A stretch of DNA of 64,000 nt, from positions 62,001 through 126,000 of the forward strand of contig NZ_WACR01000001.1 of NCBI RefSeq assembly GCF_008806325.1, read 5' to 3'. Under the pieces are notes generated by a model. That model was not told where the DNA came from. It ran no database searches and worked only from the letters and a program-made list of their open reading frames with translations. Source of the stretch: Salibacter halophilus. GTDB lineage: Bacteria > Bacteroidota > Bacteroidia > Flavobacteriales_G > Salibacteraceae. The translations under genes and the position numbers were made by a program. Positions 42,405-51,405 of this stretch are shown piece by piece; position 1 is the first letter of the stretch; the number at the start of each line of letters is the position of its first letter.

Positions 42405-42772
42405 CTTACTCCGGCTTTCATAAAAATATCCTTAATTTCATTTTCGATTGGGAATGGTTTTAAAAGAGGCACATTTGATCCTCCCGGATTTCCAACCGGC
42501 ACTTTTCCAACAAACGACTTAACTCCACCGAAAATCAGGCGCGGGATCTGACCAAAAACCTCATTTGTACTCTTGATCTTAAACCCGAATTGAAGCATTT
42601 TCAAATGCACAAATGAATGAGCGTAAGGATAACGCTGACCGATGATATGGGCTTTTTCCAGATGTCTCCAGGCCGTGGTCAGATCCCCAACAATATAGTT
42701 AGCTTCGTATTTCTCGAGTTCCTTATCAAAGTAAAGTTTTAGCGATTTAGGGAGTGATGTGTAGAGTTTCAT
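42395..42772 (-). CDS. DUF3703 family protein
   Basis: 125 residues. AWRHLEKAHIIGQRYPYAHSFVHLKML and GQIPRLIFGG, then PVGNPGGSNV, are the family signatures. The conserved His residues suggest metal binding; the function is unknown. Two window-wide 10-mers lie in it (42544, 42678). Confidence 0.85.
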   Translation of the reverse strand: MKLYTSLPKSLKLYFDKELEKYEANYIVGDLTTAWRHLEKAHIIGQRYPYAHSFVHLKMLQFGFKIKSTNEVFGQIPRLIFGGVKSFVGKVPVGNPGGSNVPLLKPFPIENEIKDIFMKAGVRWE

Positions 42773-42784
42773 AGCTCGATACGA

Positions 42785-43855
42785 TCAGTTTGTTTTGATG
42801 ATATAAACGAAGTTTGAAATCGATTCAACCTGCTCAGACAACTCTTTACCAGCTAGTTTAGCATCAGTTTTATTGAATTGAGTAACTCCCGATTCAAACA
42901 AGAAATCTTCGATATAATTCGATTTGATCGCATACCCGACCTGATCAGCAACATCTGAACTTATCTTAGCCGACACAATACCGATCAACTCTCCGTTTGA
43001 GTTGAAAAGCGGACCTCCACTATTCCCTTCCTGAACGGCAGCAGAAATCTGATATTCAGAGATACTATTCTTAAAACCAGTCAATGAGTTAATAATTCCG
43101 TCAGTGATTTTCACTTCAGAACCCATAGCGCTTTGCATGGGATAGCCGAGCGTGAAAACTCTTTCAGCTTTGATCACACTATCAGAATTAAGTAGATTGT
43201 AAGGTGGTTTTTCGAAACTAACAAGCTTAGACTCTACTCTCAGCAATGCTAAGTCAGATGACTCATCCACAGCTACAACTCTAGCTGTAACAGGAATTGA
43301 AAATTCTCCCTTAATCCCAATTACCTTAACAGATTCAGCTGTATCAACAACGTGATGATTTGTGAGAATATATCCTTCATTATTCACTAAAAAGCCTGTC
43401 CCCTGAGATGGACCTTTTTTATTTTGAACAATTGAACTTCTATTTATCGGAAACTCAAGACTTTCTTTATAACTAAATTTTCTTTTAATTTTATCAAAGG
43501 ACTTTTGAATTTCTTCTGGCCCTTCAACTTGACTAATATCTCCTTTATCAAAAAACAAATAATACTCTTTATTTGACTCGATATTCAGGGTAACTTGATC
43601 AATTCTATCTACCATAGTCCAATCACTGGTTACCATAATATTACCTGTTGAATAAATTTTATAATCTATTTGGGTTTTCCAAGGTAGATCAAGAGGCCTT
43701 TGATTCTGAAACTCAATTATAGCATCAGCTGCACATCCAATAATAGCATTACTTCTGATTATATGAATGATAGACGACTCCGGTTCATTTCCATTTTGAG
43801 AAAATCCAATACTCGAAAGGAGTATTAATAGCAATAATAAAACAGATCTTTTCAT
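42785..43855 (-). CDS. Secreted trypsin-like serine protease
   Basis: 356 residues with signal peptide ending SSIGFSQ. An N-terminal domain of about 140 residues is unrecognised. The S1 protease core has the triad: His in LTNHHVV (about 166), Asp in SSDLALLRV (about 198) and Ser in QEGNSGGPLF (about 277). There is no PDZ domain, unlike DegP. It probably cleaves periplasmic or surface proteins. Confidence 0.82.
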   Translation of the reverse strand: MKRSVLLLLLILLSSIGFSQNGNEPESSIIHIIRSNAIIGCAADAIIEFQNQRPLDLPWKTQIDYKIYSTGNIMVTSDWTMVDRIDQVTLNIESNKEYYLFFDKGDISQVEGPEEIQKSFDKIKRKFSYKESLEFPINRSSIVQNKKGPSQGTGFLVNNEGYILTNHHVVDTAESVKVIGIKGEFSIPVTARVVAVDESSDLALLRVESKLVSFEKPPYNLLNSDSVIKAERVFTLGYPMQSAMGSEVKITDGIINSLTGFKNSISEYQISAAVQEGNSGGPLFNSNGELIGIVSAKISSDVADQVGYAIKSNYIEDFLFESGVTQFNKTDAKLAGKELSEQVESISNFVYIIKTN

Positions 43856-43967
43856 AGTTTGGTTGTTTTGATTATTGAATATCCGTTATTTTAAATCACG
43901 GTTATTTACAAGGGATAAAACTAACAAAGTCAGGAAAAAGAACGCTTTTTTATCTGAAATTTGTAAT

Positions 43968-44531
43968 TCACATCTTCTCTTTATTTAAGCTATCAATGAT
44001 GATTGCGGCTTTTTGACAGGACTTTTCATGTTGCTCACAGAGCATTTGATAAGAAAGGATTAATTTATCAATCGCCAATTCATCATTTGGTCTTACTTCG
44101 AGAGCATTATTAAAATGCCCAATTGCTATGAAAGGCTTTTTCCGGTTTAAGCTTGAAAGCCCTTTATTGATACTTTCATCATAGATTTTGACTTCTGATT
44201 TATGGTGCTTAACCGTAGTATTGGACTCTGACTGAAAAGCTAACAGTGAAAAAGCTAAATACCCAATAACTGTTACAACTATCAAAACAGAAAAAAGTAA
44301 GACTACTCTCAATCTGTTTTGACGCTTAATCTCATTACGGAGTCTTGATCTTATTTCTTTTCTCTCTTTATCAGAAAGAGGTTTTTCTGGAGTTTTTAAT
44401 TTTTTCGAGTAGAGTCCTTTTAATTCTTTTTGACTGCGCTTTTGATCAAAAAATCCCTTTCGCCTATTCAATAACTGCCTGTTATTCTTCAGGGTATTGA
44501 TCATTGTATGTATAGATCCTTCGCCTCCCAC
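43968..44531 (-). CDS. Membrane protein with TPR-like tail
   Basis: 187 residues. A highly basic N-terminus (about residues 1-70) is followed by one membrane helix (LRVVLLFSVLIVVTVIGYLAF) and a C-terminal helical pair (AIGHFNNALEVRPNDELAIDKLILSYQ) that looks like one TPR unit. The basic region would be cytoplasmic and the TPR periplasmic. Function unknown. One of several orphan membrane proteins in a row. Confidence 0.55.
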   Translation of the reverse strand: MGGEGSIHTMINTLKNNRQLLNRRKGFFDQKRSQKELKGLYSKKLKTPEKPLSDKERKEIRSRLRNEIKRQNRLRVVLLFSVLIVVTVIGYLAFSLLAFQSESNTTVKHHKSEVKIYDESINKGLSSLNRKKPFIAIGHFNNALEVRPNDELAIDKLILSYQMLCEQHEKSCQKAAIIIDSLNKEKM

Positions 44532-44561
44532 TCTAGTTTAATTATGATTGGTTATTACAAC

Positions 44562-44984
44562 TTAATCCACTAATAATAAGCCATTAATAAATACGACATA
44601 AACACCTAAAATTGCTGTCACAATAAATCCAATTATTGCCAAGCGAAAATAAGTTTGATAGTAGGAAAAGCTTATTTTAAGATCAGCAGATAAATCCTCA
44701 ATTTTCTTTCTTTTTTGAAATAGCGCAAACATATCCACTGTCTTTTTGAAACTGTTATCGTGATAGCTTATATTTAAATCTTTTAATTCAGATCGGTGTT
44801 CATCTATTAATTTTCTACTCAATCCCAACCATGTATTAAAAAACAAAAACCAGTAAAGAACGAAACCTAAAAATCCCCAAATAATTGGTATGAAGTTTCT
44901 AGATGGCGGATTGAGCGTTAATATCAAATAAATACACCCGAAGAATAGCAACAAGAATAATATATTATGCTGGTTCGTAGTCAT
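44562..44984 (-). CDS. Membrane protein of unknown function
   Basis: 140 residues with three membrane helices (about 9-24, 32-52 and 112-135) and a charged cytoplasmic loop between the second and third. I know no family. It lies 30 bp from the TPR-like gene and may be coupled to it. Confidence 0.5.
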   Translation of the reverse strand: MTTNQHNILFLLLFFGCIYLILTLNPPSRNFIPIIWGFLGFVLYWFLFFNTWLGLSRKLIDEHRSELKDLNISYHDNSFKKTVDMFALFQKRKKIEDLSADLKISFSYYQTYFRLAIIGFIVTAILGVYVVFINGLLLVD

Positions 44985-45063
44985 TTCTGTATAAGTTAGG
45001 ACTATATAGAGTTCTGAGATTTATTAACTGTTTAACTCTAAATTATTCTTCAACGTATAACAC

Positions 45064-45498
45064 TTAACTCTTCCTTGTCACTTTCAATATCTTCCTCGGC
45101 TCTTTACCAAGGCCCTCAGAAAAATGAAAAATATTTATTTCATCAACTTCATCCAGCCCCTTAAAAAGTTCTTTAGTTGTTATTGTCAAACGCGGATTAC
45201 CGATATACTTAATTTCTTTTTCAATCTTTCCTGAGTGATCATCAACGACATAAAATTCTTCTATAGCTCCGGGGTAAATGGAACATCTGTGTCGGTATAT
45301 TTTGATTGTATCAGAACTCTTTAAACTATCTATCTCTAGATGGTGATAATCCCAAAAGGAAAAGTTTTCAATTTCACGAGAATCATAAATGACTTCCTGA
45401 TTAAGCTTAATCAACCAATAAGAAGCAGAGTCTGCAACACTGATAGTGATGAAACAAAGATTAAAAATGGCAATTAGTAAGTATTTCATTCTACTCAA
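45064..45498 (-). CDS. Secreted hypothetical protein
   Basis: 144 residues with a leader (YLLIAIFNLCFITISVADS). The mature part is strand-rich (YWLIKLNQEVIYDSRE, FYVVDDHSGKIEKEIKYIG). No recognised domain. Neighbours on both sides are membrane proteins. Confidence 0.5.
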   Translation of the reverse strand: MSRMKYLLIAIFNLCFITISVADSASYWLIKLNQEVIYDSREIENFSFWDYHHLEIDSLKSSDTIKIYRHRCSIYPGAIEEFYVVDDHSGKIEKEIKYIGNPRLTITTKELFKGLDEVDEINIFHFSEGLGKEPRKILKVTRKS

Positions 45499-45587
45499 AT
45501 TGTAATTATCAGTCTATCCTTATCCCCTTATGTCTCTATACATTAAGCGTATAACTACCGATAAAAACTAATTATAAAAATAGATTC

Positions 45588-46136
45588 TTACCATAAAAGC
45601 ATACTTATACCCTTTACTCCAAATTGCAATGCCAAGATGGCGAACATAAATCCTACTCCAATCATCAAAGCAATAATTATTTGGTTAACTCTTAATTCAG
45701 TCTTCAGATTATTGTCGTCCGGTATTACTTTTGTTCCAGCTATATAATCTCCGATTCTGCGTTCTGGAGAGAAAAGTGAAAAAATCACTTCTACAGGCCA
45801 AAAAACCAATGTAACATTCCTAAGAACTGACCTAATTGGGTTTGCTATCTCGCCTGTCTTATTATTCACAACCACAAACCCCAGAATTCTTTTAGCTGGG
45901 CTTTTCCCTTTGATTGCGTCTTTATTAAAGTAGATTGAGAAAATCGTTAGACCAAAAAAGAGTGGAATGACAACAAGCCATTCAGGTAAGTTTGAATCAG
46001 AAGGATTTCCTACTATCAAATAACCTATTCCCATTAGAGTACAGCCTATTATTGCAATCCCAAAAGTCATAATGATATGGTCTAAAAGCATTGAGACTAT
46101 TCGAATTCCTGTTTTTTTATTCTTCTCGTTTGCCAT
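45588..46136 (-). CDS. RDD-family membrane protein
   Basis: 182 residues. The N-terminal GIRIVSMLLDHIIMTF contains the R...D of the RDD domain, and the central KSPAKRILGFVVVNNKTG is the conserved loop; SVLRNVTLVFWPVEVIFSL completes it. About five membrane helices. Family members are implicated in small-solute or ion transport, but the substrate here is unknown. Confidence 0.8.
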   Translation of the reverse strand: MANEKNKKTGIRIVSMLLDHIIMTFGIAIIGCTLMGIGYLIVGNPSDSNLPEWLVVIPLFFGLTIFSIYFNKDAIKGKSPAKRILGFVVVNNKTGEIANPIRSVLRNVTLVFWPVEVIFSLFSPERRIGDYIAGTKVIPDDNNLKTELRVNQIIIALMIGVGFMFAILALQFGVKGISMLLW

Positions 46137-46223
46137 TTTTTGAAATTTTCCCAGCGGTCTTCGTATGAAACGTAGGTCATTTGCTCGCTAATTTAACAAA
46201 ATTCAAATTGCATCTTCAACTCT

Positions 46224-47053
46224 TCACTCCTCCCCCGAATCAAACAGTTTTTCAAACGCGTGGTACACGGCAATGTGCAATGCATCTCCGTGCGTTTTGT
46301 CTTCTAAAAACTCGTAGTACAGCTTTGTGTTTTCCTCCTTATTCTTTTCCAACTTATTGAAAAGCTCGAGGGCTGTCCGTTCCATGACTTCGCCTTCTTT
46401 TCCGACTGCTATGTAAATCGATTTATCAGCATTATAGCCGACAGGTTTTTCCGCTAACAGACTTTCATCATTCCACCACAAACTGGGACTCACGATAATG
46501 TAGTTGTCAAATAGCTCCGGTTTTTGAATAAGATTTCTGTGGCTAGTAGTCCACCGAGTGATTGCCCTATGATCGTTCTTGTTCCGCTGGTTCTTAAGTT
46601 TGCCCCGATAAACGGTTGCAGTTCTTTTTCCAGAAATGCGATGAAATTTGCCGACTCACCCGAACTCGGGAGTTCTTTTATATCCTGTTCATTTTGAGAA
46701 GGAAAAGTGAAATCTCTTTTCCTGTCCACATTGCTTATTCCGACAACGATTGACTCCGGAATCATGTTTATCCAGGAGAACGAACCGAACTGAACAATTC
46801 CCGAAATATGAATAAAATCTTCATCCTTTGAACCGTCAAGCAAGTAAATCACCGGGTAATTCTTCAAGCTGTCCCCCGAATAACGCAAAGGCAAATAGAT
46901 ATTCAACTCCCTTGTTTCGTTCAATAACGCAGACTCAATCTCAATCGTTTTGCCGATTGAAAAATCGGTTTCACTGATCTTTTTGGGCAACGACTGGCTG
47001 TGCGATATGCCGGTGATTAATAATACGATTAGCGTTAATATGTGCTTTTTCAT
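46224..47053 (-). pseudogene. Frameshifted alpha/beta-hydrolase esterase
   Basis: Two frames make up one secreted Fes/IroE-like esterase. The first (46490-47053) has a signal peptide, YPVIYLLDGSKDEDFIH and the nucleophile GQSLGGLLATE, then runs out after FKNRS. The second (46224-46493) continues with PELFDNYIIVSPSLWWNDE and ends with the catalytic His region DKTHGDALH. The shift falls near an A-run at about 46528-46545, where one base appears missing. Either a real inactivation or a sequencing error. Confidence 0.8.
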
Positions 47054-47150
47054 TTATTCTGGTTAATGAGTTTTGGTAAGCATTAACCAGCTAATTTATG
47101 ATTTATAATGAGATCTTTTAGACTATAACCTTCCCTAAGCGTAGCTTTGG

Positions 47151-47699
47151 TCAGCTACAGCTTTTAATTTTCTGAACCTTCCTTTTATTCTTGTTAGGTT
47201 CTGATACCGGAAATGTTTTATATAGTCGAGTTTTAAAACTAAACTCTCCCTGGTAATAGGTATTCAACCAATTGCTGTATTCGTGTTTTGGATATTTTGA
47301 GGATTCATCAAAAAACAATTCATCCTTGTAATTTGCCCATTTAGCTTCATTAAAAAATGAAATACTGGTATTTGTATCAGTTGAAAGCTTGGAATCAATT
47401 TGACAAATTACTTGTTTGATTCTCTCATAATCAAACACTATCGAGCTATCAACAACTATAAAGTATCGGTTATTATCATTATCAAACTGAACAACTGATG
47501 CATTTTTAATTTTTGGAAAGGTTCTTTTTTCTGTTTTTTCACTGACTCCGTTTTCTTCCTCTATTGATGGCTTCTCTGAAATAGACTTTTCTGCTTTATT
47601 TGACTCTGAGCTTTCAAAACCTGAACAAGAAACGAAACCTATGATAACTATTAACAACAAAGTTCTTTTCACAGATAACATGTTGATGGTAATACTCAT
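47151..47699 (-). CDS. Lipoprotein of unknown function
   Basis: 182 residues; an internal ATG six codons in (MLSVKRTLLL) is the better start. The lipobox is GFVSC. After an acidic Ser/Glu-rich linker (about residues 30-60) comes a compact domain (IKNASVVQFDNDNNRYFIVVD onward). No known family. It is 38 bp from the lipocalin-like gene and probably monocistronic. Confidence 0.55.
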   Translation of the reverse strand: MSITINMLSVKRTLLLIVIIGFVSCSGFESSESNKAEKSISEKPSIEEENGVSEKTEKRTFPKIKNASVVQFDNDNNRYFIVVDSSIVFDYERIKQVICQIDSKLSTDTNTSISFFNEAKWANYKDELFFDESSKYPKHEYSNWLNTYYQGEFSFKTRLYKTFPVSEPNKNKRKVQKIKSCS

Positions 47700-47737
47700 A
47701 ACCCTTTAATCTCTACGAGAAACTCTTACTTGTTCTT

Positions 47738-48118
47738 TTACTCTTTTTTGAAAACAATGTCAATACTTCCACATTCGTATTTAACATTTAGAATCATAGT
47801 TGTGTTATTTACACTCTTTAGACGAAACTGTGTTGATCCTTCCTGTTTTTGACCATTTTCAATGAGGTCATACAGCTTGATAGTATTTTGATCTACTCTG
47901 TAACTTGCTTCTGCAATACCTTCTGCAGATTTAAACTCTGCCTTGCCATTTTCTTTAAACTGAAAAGTATTTATTGGAAAATAATCTACGCTTTTACAAC
48001 TCTGATCTGTTGTAGTTACAGATTGAAACTTCCAGGTACCAACAATTTCATTTTTGTTTTGGGCAAAACCTATTCTCAAAATGAATAACAAAACGATTAT
48101 TGAAATGAGCTTTTTCAT
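47738..48118 (-). CDS. Secreted lipocalin-like protein
   Basis: 126 residues with signal peptide ending RIGFAQ. The opening IVGTWKFQSV is the lipocalin G-x-W strand, followed by FQFKENGKAEF and a C-terminal strand pair around a Cys (KYECGSIDIVF). It is a single lipocalin-like domain, unlike the tandem one at 35118. Ligand unknown. Confidence 0.65.
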   Translation of the reverse strand: MKKLISIIVLLFILRIGFAQNKNEIVGTWKFQSVTTTDQSCKSVDYFPINTFQFKENGKAEFKSAEGIAEASYRVDQNTIKLYDLIENGQKQEGSTQFRLKSVNNTTMILNVKYECGSIDIVFKKE

Positions 48119-48210
48119 TATGGCTAGTATTATTTTGATTGACTTTAATCAGGAATTAACGGATTAACGATGTGAAAGTACAAAAAAGGAGGTTTGGCTT
48201 GCAGATGAAA

Positions 48211-48903
48211 TTATGCTTTCCCCTCAAAAACCCTCGAGTTCATTTCCTGAATATCTTTAGCTGATATTTTCCTTTCAGAAACATAAAATGAGCTGATAAT
48301 GGCTGCTACATAAAAGAAAATCATGGGCAAACTAAAGCTTGCAAAATAACCTATCACCAGGCCGGTAAAACCCAAAGAAGATAGAACCTCAAGAACTGAG
48401 AGATCTGACTGGCTTGCTGTAAAAAAAACAATAGCGAGCATGTGTCCTATAATCAAACTGATGAGTGAAAATGCAATTGAGAGATAAGTGAACTTTTTTT
48501 CTATTCCTTTTCCAAACTTACGTACTGTTAAACTGATCAGGAATCCTATCACTGCTGCAGTAATACTCAACATCATCCCGAATGCATACGCAAAAACACC
48601 CCATAAAACACTTCCTAACAGTGCAACAACGGCTCCGGCTATTACTGCCTTGTCCCAGTTCTGTTCATCGATAAGTCTGTCGTATTCCTCAGCCGGAATT
48701 TTTGATTTCAAATCTTTTGATGAATAGCCGATGTGTTCATCATCAACTCTGTCTTTTACTGAAGTATCTTTTTTGAAATCAGGGCAGGTTTCATCAAAAG
48801 TCGGTTTCTCGTCAGTTAGTCCGCAAACAACACCTGTTTTAGTATCGAATTTTCTGTTCAGGCATTTCTTGCATAATTCGAGTCTTTGTCTTTCTGTAAG
48901 CAT
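48211..48903 (-). CDS. Membrane protein with N-terminal Cys-rich zinc-like motif
   Basis: 230 residues. The N-terminus has CKKCLNRKFD and VVCGLTDEKPTFDETC, four or five Cys that could bind zinc. Four or five membrane helices follow from about residue 85. The arrangement (cysteine motif, charged spacer, DUF-like membrane region) is known from Bacteroidota hypothetical proteins. Function unknown. Confidence 0.6.
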   Translation of the reverse strand: MLTERQRLELCKKCLNRKFDTKTGVVCGLTDEKPTFDETCPDFKKDTSVKDRVDDEHIGYSSKDLKSKIPAEEYDRLIDEQNWDKAVIAGAVVALLGSVLWGVFAYAFGMMLSITAAVIGFLISLTVRKFGKGIEKKFTYLSIAFSLISLIIGHMLAIVFFTASQSDLSVLEVLSSLGFTGLVIGYFASFSLPMIFFYVAAIISSFYVSERKISAKDIQEMNSRVFEGKA

Positions 48904-48980
48904 AGGGTTTCAAATTTGAACCCGAAAACTACGAAGAACTCATTTAATAATGATGTGAATATTTATCAGGATTACTCGCG

Positions 48981-49198
48981 TGATCCTTTGCGGTCGAAAT
49001 TCTGAATGGAAAGCCTCATTCTATGAAAGCTTTTAAAGTGCCGTTAGGCACGACTTAAAACTAACTCTGGGTTTTAGCCCAGAGTTCATGAATCTGCATA
49101 TCTGGTAATGAGAGTTTTAGGCGCGGGGCACATCAACCAAAGTAAGGATTATTTCATGATCCTTTGCGATCGAAATTCCGAAAGGAAAGCCTCATTCT
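48981..49198. repeat. Pair of 42-bp direct repeats
   Basis: Copy 1 is 48981-49022, copy 2 49157-49198, starting TGATCCTTTGCG and ending AAGCCTCATTCT. About 39 of 42 bases agree. The copies are 176 bp apart. Confidence 0.85.
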
Positions 49199-49210
49199 CC
49201 GAATGAGAAC

Positions 49211-49267
49211 CTTTTTTTATGAGCAAATAATATCATGCGAGCATGGATTATTTGCTCATAAAAAAAG
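49211..49267. repeat. Large inverted repeat (21-bp arms)
   Basis: A perfect 21-bp stem (ATGAGCAAATAAT plus T/A runs on each outer side) encloses 15 bases, themselves containing CATGCGAGCATG. T-runs on both sides make it a candidate bidirectional terminator or a transposon-like remnant. Confidence 0.85.
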
Positions 49268-49293
49268 CCTTTGAATCAAGATTCAAAGGCTTT
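49264..49293 (-). terminator. Terminator after tRNA-Arg
   Basis: AAAGCCTTTGAATC and GATTCAAAGGCTTT form a perfect 14-bp stem with a two-base loop. On the minus strand it is followed by TTTTTT from the neighbouring inverted repeat, 15 bp past the tRNA 3' end. Confidence 0.88.
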
Positions 49294-49308
49294 CCTTTCT
49301 TGTGCTTG

Positions 49309-49382
49309 TGATCGCGGCAGGATTCGAACCTGCGACCGTCTGCTTAGAAGGCAGATGCTCTATCCAACTGAGCTACGCGACC
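49309..49382 (-). tRNA. tRNA-Arg (anticodon TCT)
   Basis: 74 nt. On the minus strand the acceptor stem is GGTCGCG/CGCGATC, the D arm has AGCTCAGTTGGATAGAGC, the anticodon loop reads CTTCTAA (anticodon TCT) and the T arm has GGTTCGAATCC. The discriminator base is A; no CCA is encoded. It reads AGA codons, common in this AT-rich genome. Confidence 0.97.
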
Positions 49383-49527
49383 AGTTGTTGCCGTTTTCAA
49401 ACGGAGTGCAAATTTAGATATTTTGAGCATACTCGAAAGCCTTTTGTTTCAAAAATGGATTCGATTCCAAAAACTTCGCATTATGTTCCTCCCGCTTAGC
49501 TCTCTTTTTTTACTTATTTTTCGCGGT

Positions 49528-50217
49528 ATGGAACAGCCTCCCATTCATTTGTTCGACATAAAAATCCAGGAACCGGTTACTAGTCTCACCGATATTATTG
49601 TGGGAGTCGCCTGCCTGATAGCCTTCCAACTACTCCGCTCAAAAACTCCTGAAAACAGAATGTTTTTCTACTTCCGCATGTTTTTTCTACTCACCGGAAT
49701 TGGCACAATACTGGGCGGATTACTCGGCCATGCTTTTCTCTATACTATCGAAAACGACTGGCTCAAAACTCCCGGATGGCTCATCAGTATGGTGGGCGTT
49801 ACCATGATAGAACGCGGCTGTATTGAGCACTCAAAAAATCTGCTCAAGCCAAATTTATTGCGCTTTTTTAAGGTTCTGAATATTGTAGAATTGCTCGTTT
49901 TTATGGCGCTCTCTTTCTACTACCTCGATTTCTTTTATGTGCAGGTGCATTCAACATACGGACTCGTAGTCGTGGTTTTTGCGTTCGAACTCTACGTTTA
50001 CCTCAAGACGAAACAACGTGAAATAATTTATATTCTCTTAGCTGTTCTCTCAATGGTGATTTGCGCAGTTGTTTACTCGGCAAAAGTGGCGATTCATCCG
50101 TTTTTCAATCATGCCGATTTAGCTCACGTGTTTATGCTTATCTCTGCCATTCTGTGCTATAAGGGAATTTCCAGGATGCAAAAAATCAGTTACGGTCAGA
50201 GCCAGCAGACCTCTTGA
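49528..50217 (+). CDS. DUF6962-like membrane protein
   Basis: 229 residues from ATG 49528; an upstream in-frame ATG at 49423 would add a hydrophobic 35-residue segment. Seven or so membrane helices, with EPVTSLTDIIVGVACLIAF at the start and a set of His residues (GHAF, HPFFNHADLAHVFM) at membrane surfaces. This pattern is seen in Bacteroidota proteins labelled DUF6962. Role unknown. Its end overlaps the convergent TlpA-like gene by 32 bp. Confidence 0.65.
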   Translation: MEQPPIHLFDIKIQEPVTSLTDIIVGVACLIAFQLLRSKTPENRMFFYFRMFFLLTGIGTILGGLLGHAFLYTIENDWLKTPGWLISMVGVTMIERGCIEHSKNLLKPNLLRFFKVLNIVELLVFMALSFYYLDFFYVQVHSTYGLVVVVFAFELYVYLKTKQREIIYILLAVLSMVICAVVYSAKVAIHPFFNHADLAHVFMLISAILCYKGISRMQKISYGQSQQTS

Positions 50218-50983
50218 GTTCCTCGATGTGGCGCGGCAGACTATGCGTCACCATGGTTTCGTTCGAGCCCAAAACATAACGGACAATACCTTTCTCATCG
50301 ATCAAATAAGTTCGCGGATATCCCAAAACAAAAAAGCTCCTGGCTCCCGATTTAGTAATTGTGTAATGCTCAAAATCGAAATCTGAAGTTCCCTTTAATT
50401 TCTCATCCACAGAAAGCGCTACAAACTGGATAGTAGAATCATTTTTATACTTCTCTTTAACTTCATTGAGCCAGGGTTTCTCCAGCCTGCAGGGTAAGCA
50501 GTTGTTAAACCAAAAGTTCAAAACTGTAATTTTCCCCTCTAAATTTGAAGGAGTAAACGTTTTTGAACTATCTCCGGAATAAGCTGTGAAGTCAGGTGAC
50601 TTTTCGTTGATCATTTTTAAATTACAGTAAGTACTGTAAGCCTCGACTGTTTTTTCTTTACCGGTTGATAGGTAAAAGCAAGATTTGTTTGTACTCTCCC
50701 ATTCCTGTTTGAAATACGGGTTCGGTTCTGACCGATAAACATATTCTCCATTATCAGTGGTGATTTTCACAATTCCATCATTTGGAACTTCAACTTCAAT
50801 GCTGTCTTCAAAATAGTGAACGATTCCTTTTGGATCAAAACTTACAGAGTTGATGATGGAATCGTTTATCTTGAAATATTCAAATGAGTAACTCTCGAAA
50901 CCTTTGGTTGGCTCCGGATCTGACTGTGAAAAAGAGAAAAGACTAAAAGAGAGAAAGAAAATTAGAAAAGTAGATTTGAGCAT
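50186..50983 (-). CDS. TlpA-like thioredoxin-fold protein
   Basis: 265 residues with a signal peptide ending LFSFSQ. The N-terminal half is unknown. From about residue 135 it is thioredoxin-like: KITVLNFWFNNCLPCRLEKPWL holds the CLPC redox pair, FVALSVDE and GYPRTYLIDEKGIV are the family strands. It is probably a periplasmic thiol-disulfide reductase for cytochrome c maturation or stress. The overlap with the convergent gene carries a 10-mer at 50194. Confidence 0.85.
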   Translation of the reverse strand: MLKSTFLIFFLSFSLFSFSQSDPEPTKGFESYSFEYFKINDSIINSVSFDPKGIVHYFEDSIEVEVPNDGIVKITTDNGEYVYRSEPNPYFKQEWESTNKSCFYLSTGKEKTVEAYSTYCNLKMINEKSPDFTAYSGDSSKTFTPSNLEGKITVLNFWFNNCLPCRLEKPWLNEVKEKYKNDSTIQFVALSVDEKLKGTSDFDFEHYTITKSGARSFFVLGYPRTYLIDEKGIVRYVLGSNETMVTHSLPRHIEELKRSAGSDRN

Positions 50984-51012
50984 AGTTCAGGTTTTGCTCA
51001 AAACTATAAAAA

Positions 51013-51390
51013 CTAGAGTTTAGCTAAAAGCTTCTCAATATCATCGCGTTGTAGAGGCTTTGTAAAATAGTCGAGCACATTATTATACTGTTCTGCTCTT
51101 GAGAAATCCTCAGGACTGGTACTGGATGATAGAATAACGACAGGCAATTCTATTTTTTGAGACTTCATTCTGTCTAAAAACTCCCATCCATTAAGTCGTG
51201 GCATCATAAGGTCCAGGAAAATGATATCAGGATTATGATTATCTAATTCTCTAAAAGCAATTTCAGGATCGGTGTAATCAATTGTTTGATTTTCTACCGA
51301 TACCATTTCAAAAACTTTTAAATTGATAAAGTTTGTGATCTTTTGATCATCGACCAGCAAAACTTTCAATACGTTTGATCCCCTATTCAT
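51013..51390 (-). CDS. Stand-alone response regulator receiver
   Basis: 125 residues, a single receiver domain: LLVDDQKITNF (acidic pair), IIFLDLMMPRLNGWEF (phosphoacceptor Asp), VVILSSSTS (Thr/Ser) and DYFTKPLQRDD (Lys). No output domain. It lies 15 bp downstream of the histidine-kinase-like gene, so the two form one signalling unit. The partner may be a phosphotransfer or scaffold function. Confidence 0.9.
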   Translation of the reverse strand: MNRGSNVLKVLLVDDQKITNFINLKVFEMVSVENQTIDYTDPEIAFRELDNHNPDIIFLDLMMPRLNGWEFLDRMKSQKIELPVVILSSSTSPEDFSRAEQYNNVLDYFTKPLQRDDIEKLLAKL

Positions 51391-51405
51391 AATTAAAAAC
51401 CGAAA

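Larger units (their letters stand above)
48904..49308. other. 405-bp spacer with direct and inverted repeats, next to tRNA-Arg
   Basis: No gene seen. It contains two 42-bp direct repeats (48981-49022 and 49157-49198), a 21-bp-arm inverted repeat (49211-49267) and the tRNA terminator (49264-49293). The repetitive content next to a tRNA gene suggests past insertion or deletion. Confidence 0.75.

Noticed and set aside
48981-49198. att sites of an integrated element using tRNA-Arg
   Set aside because: The 42-bp repeats do not match the 3' end of the tRNA, and no integrase is nearby.
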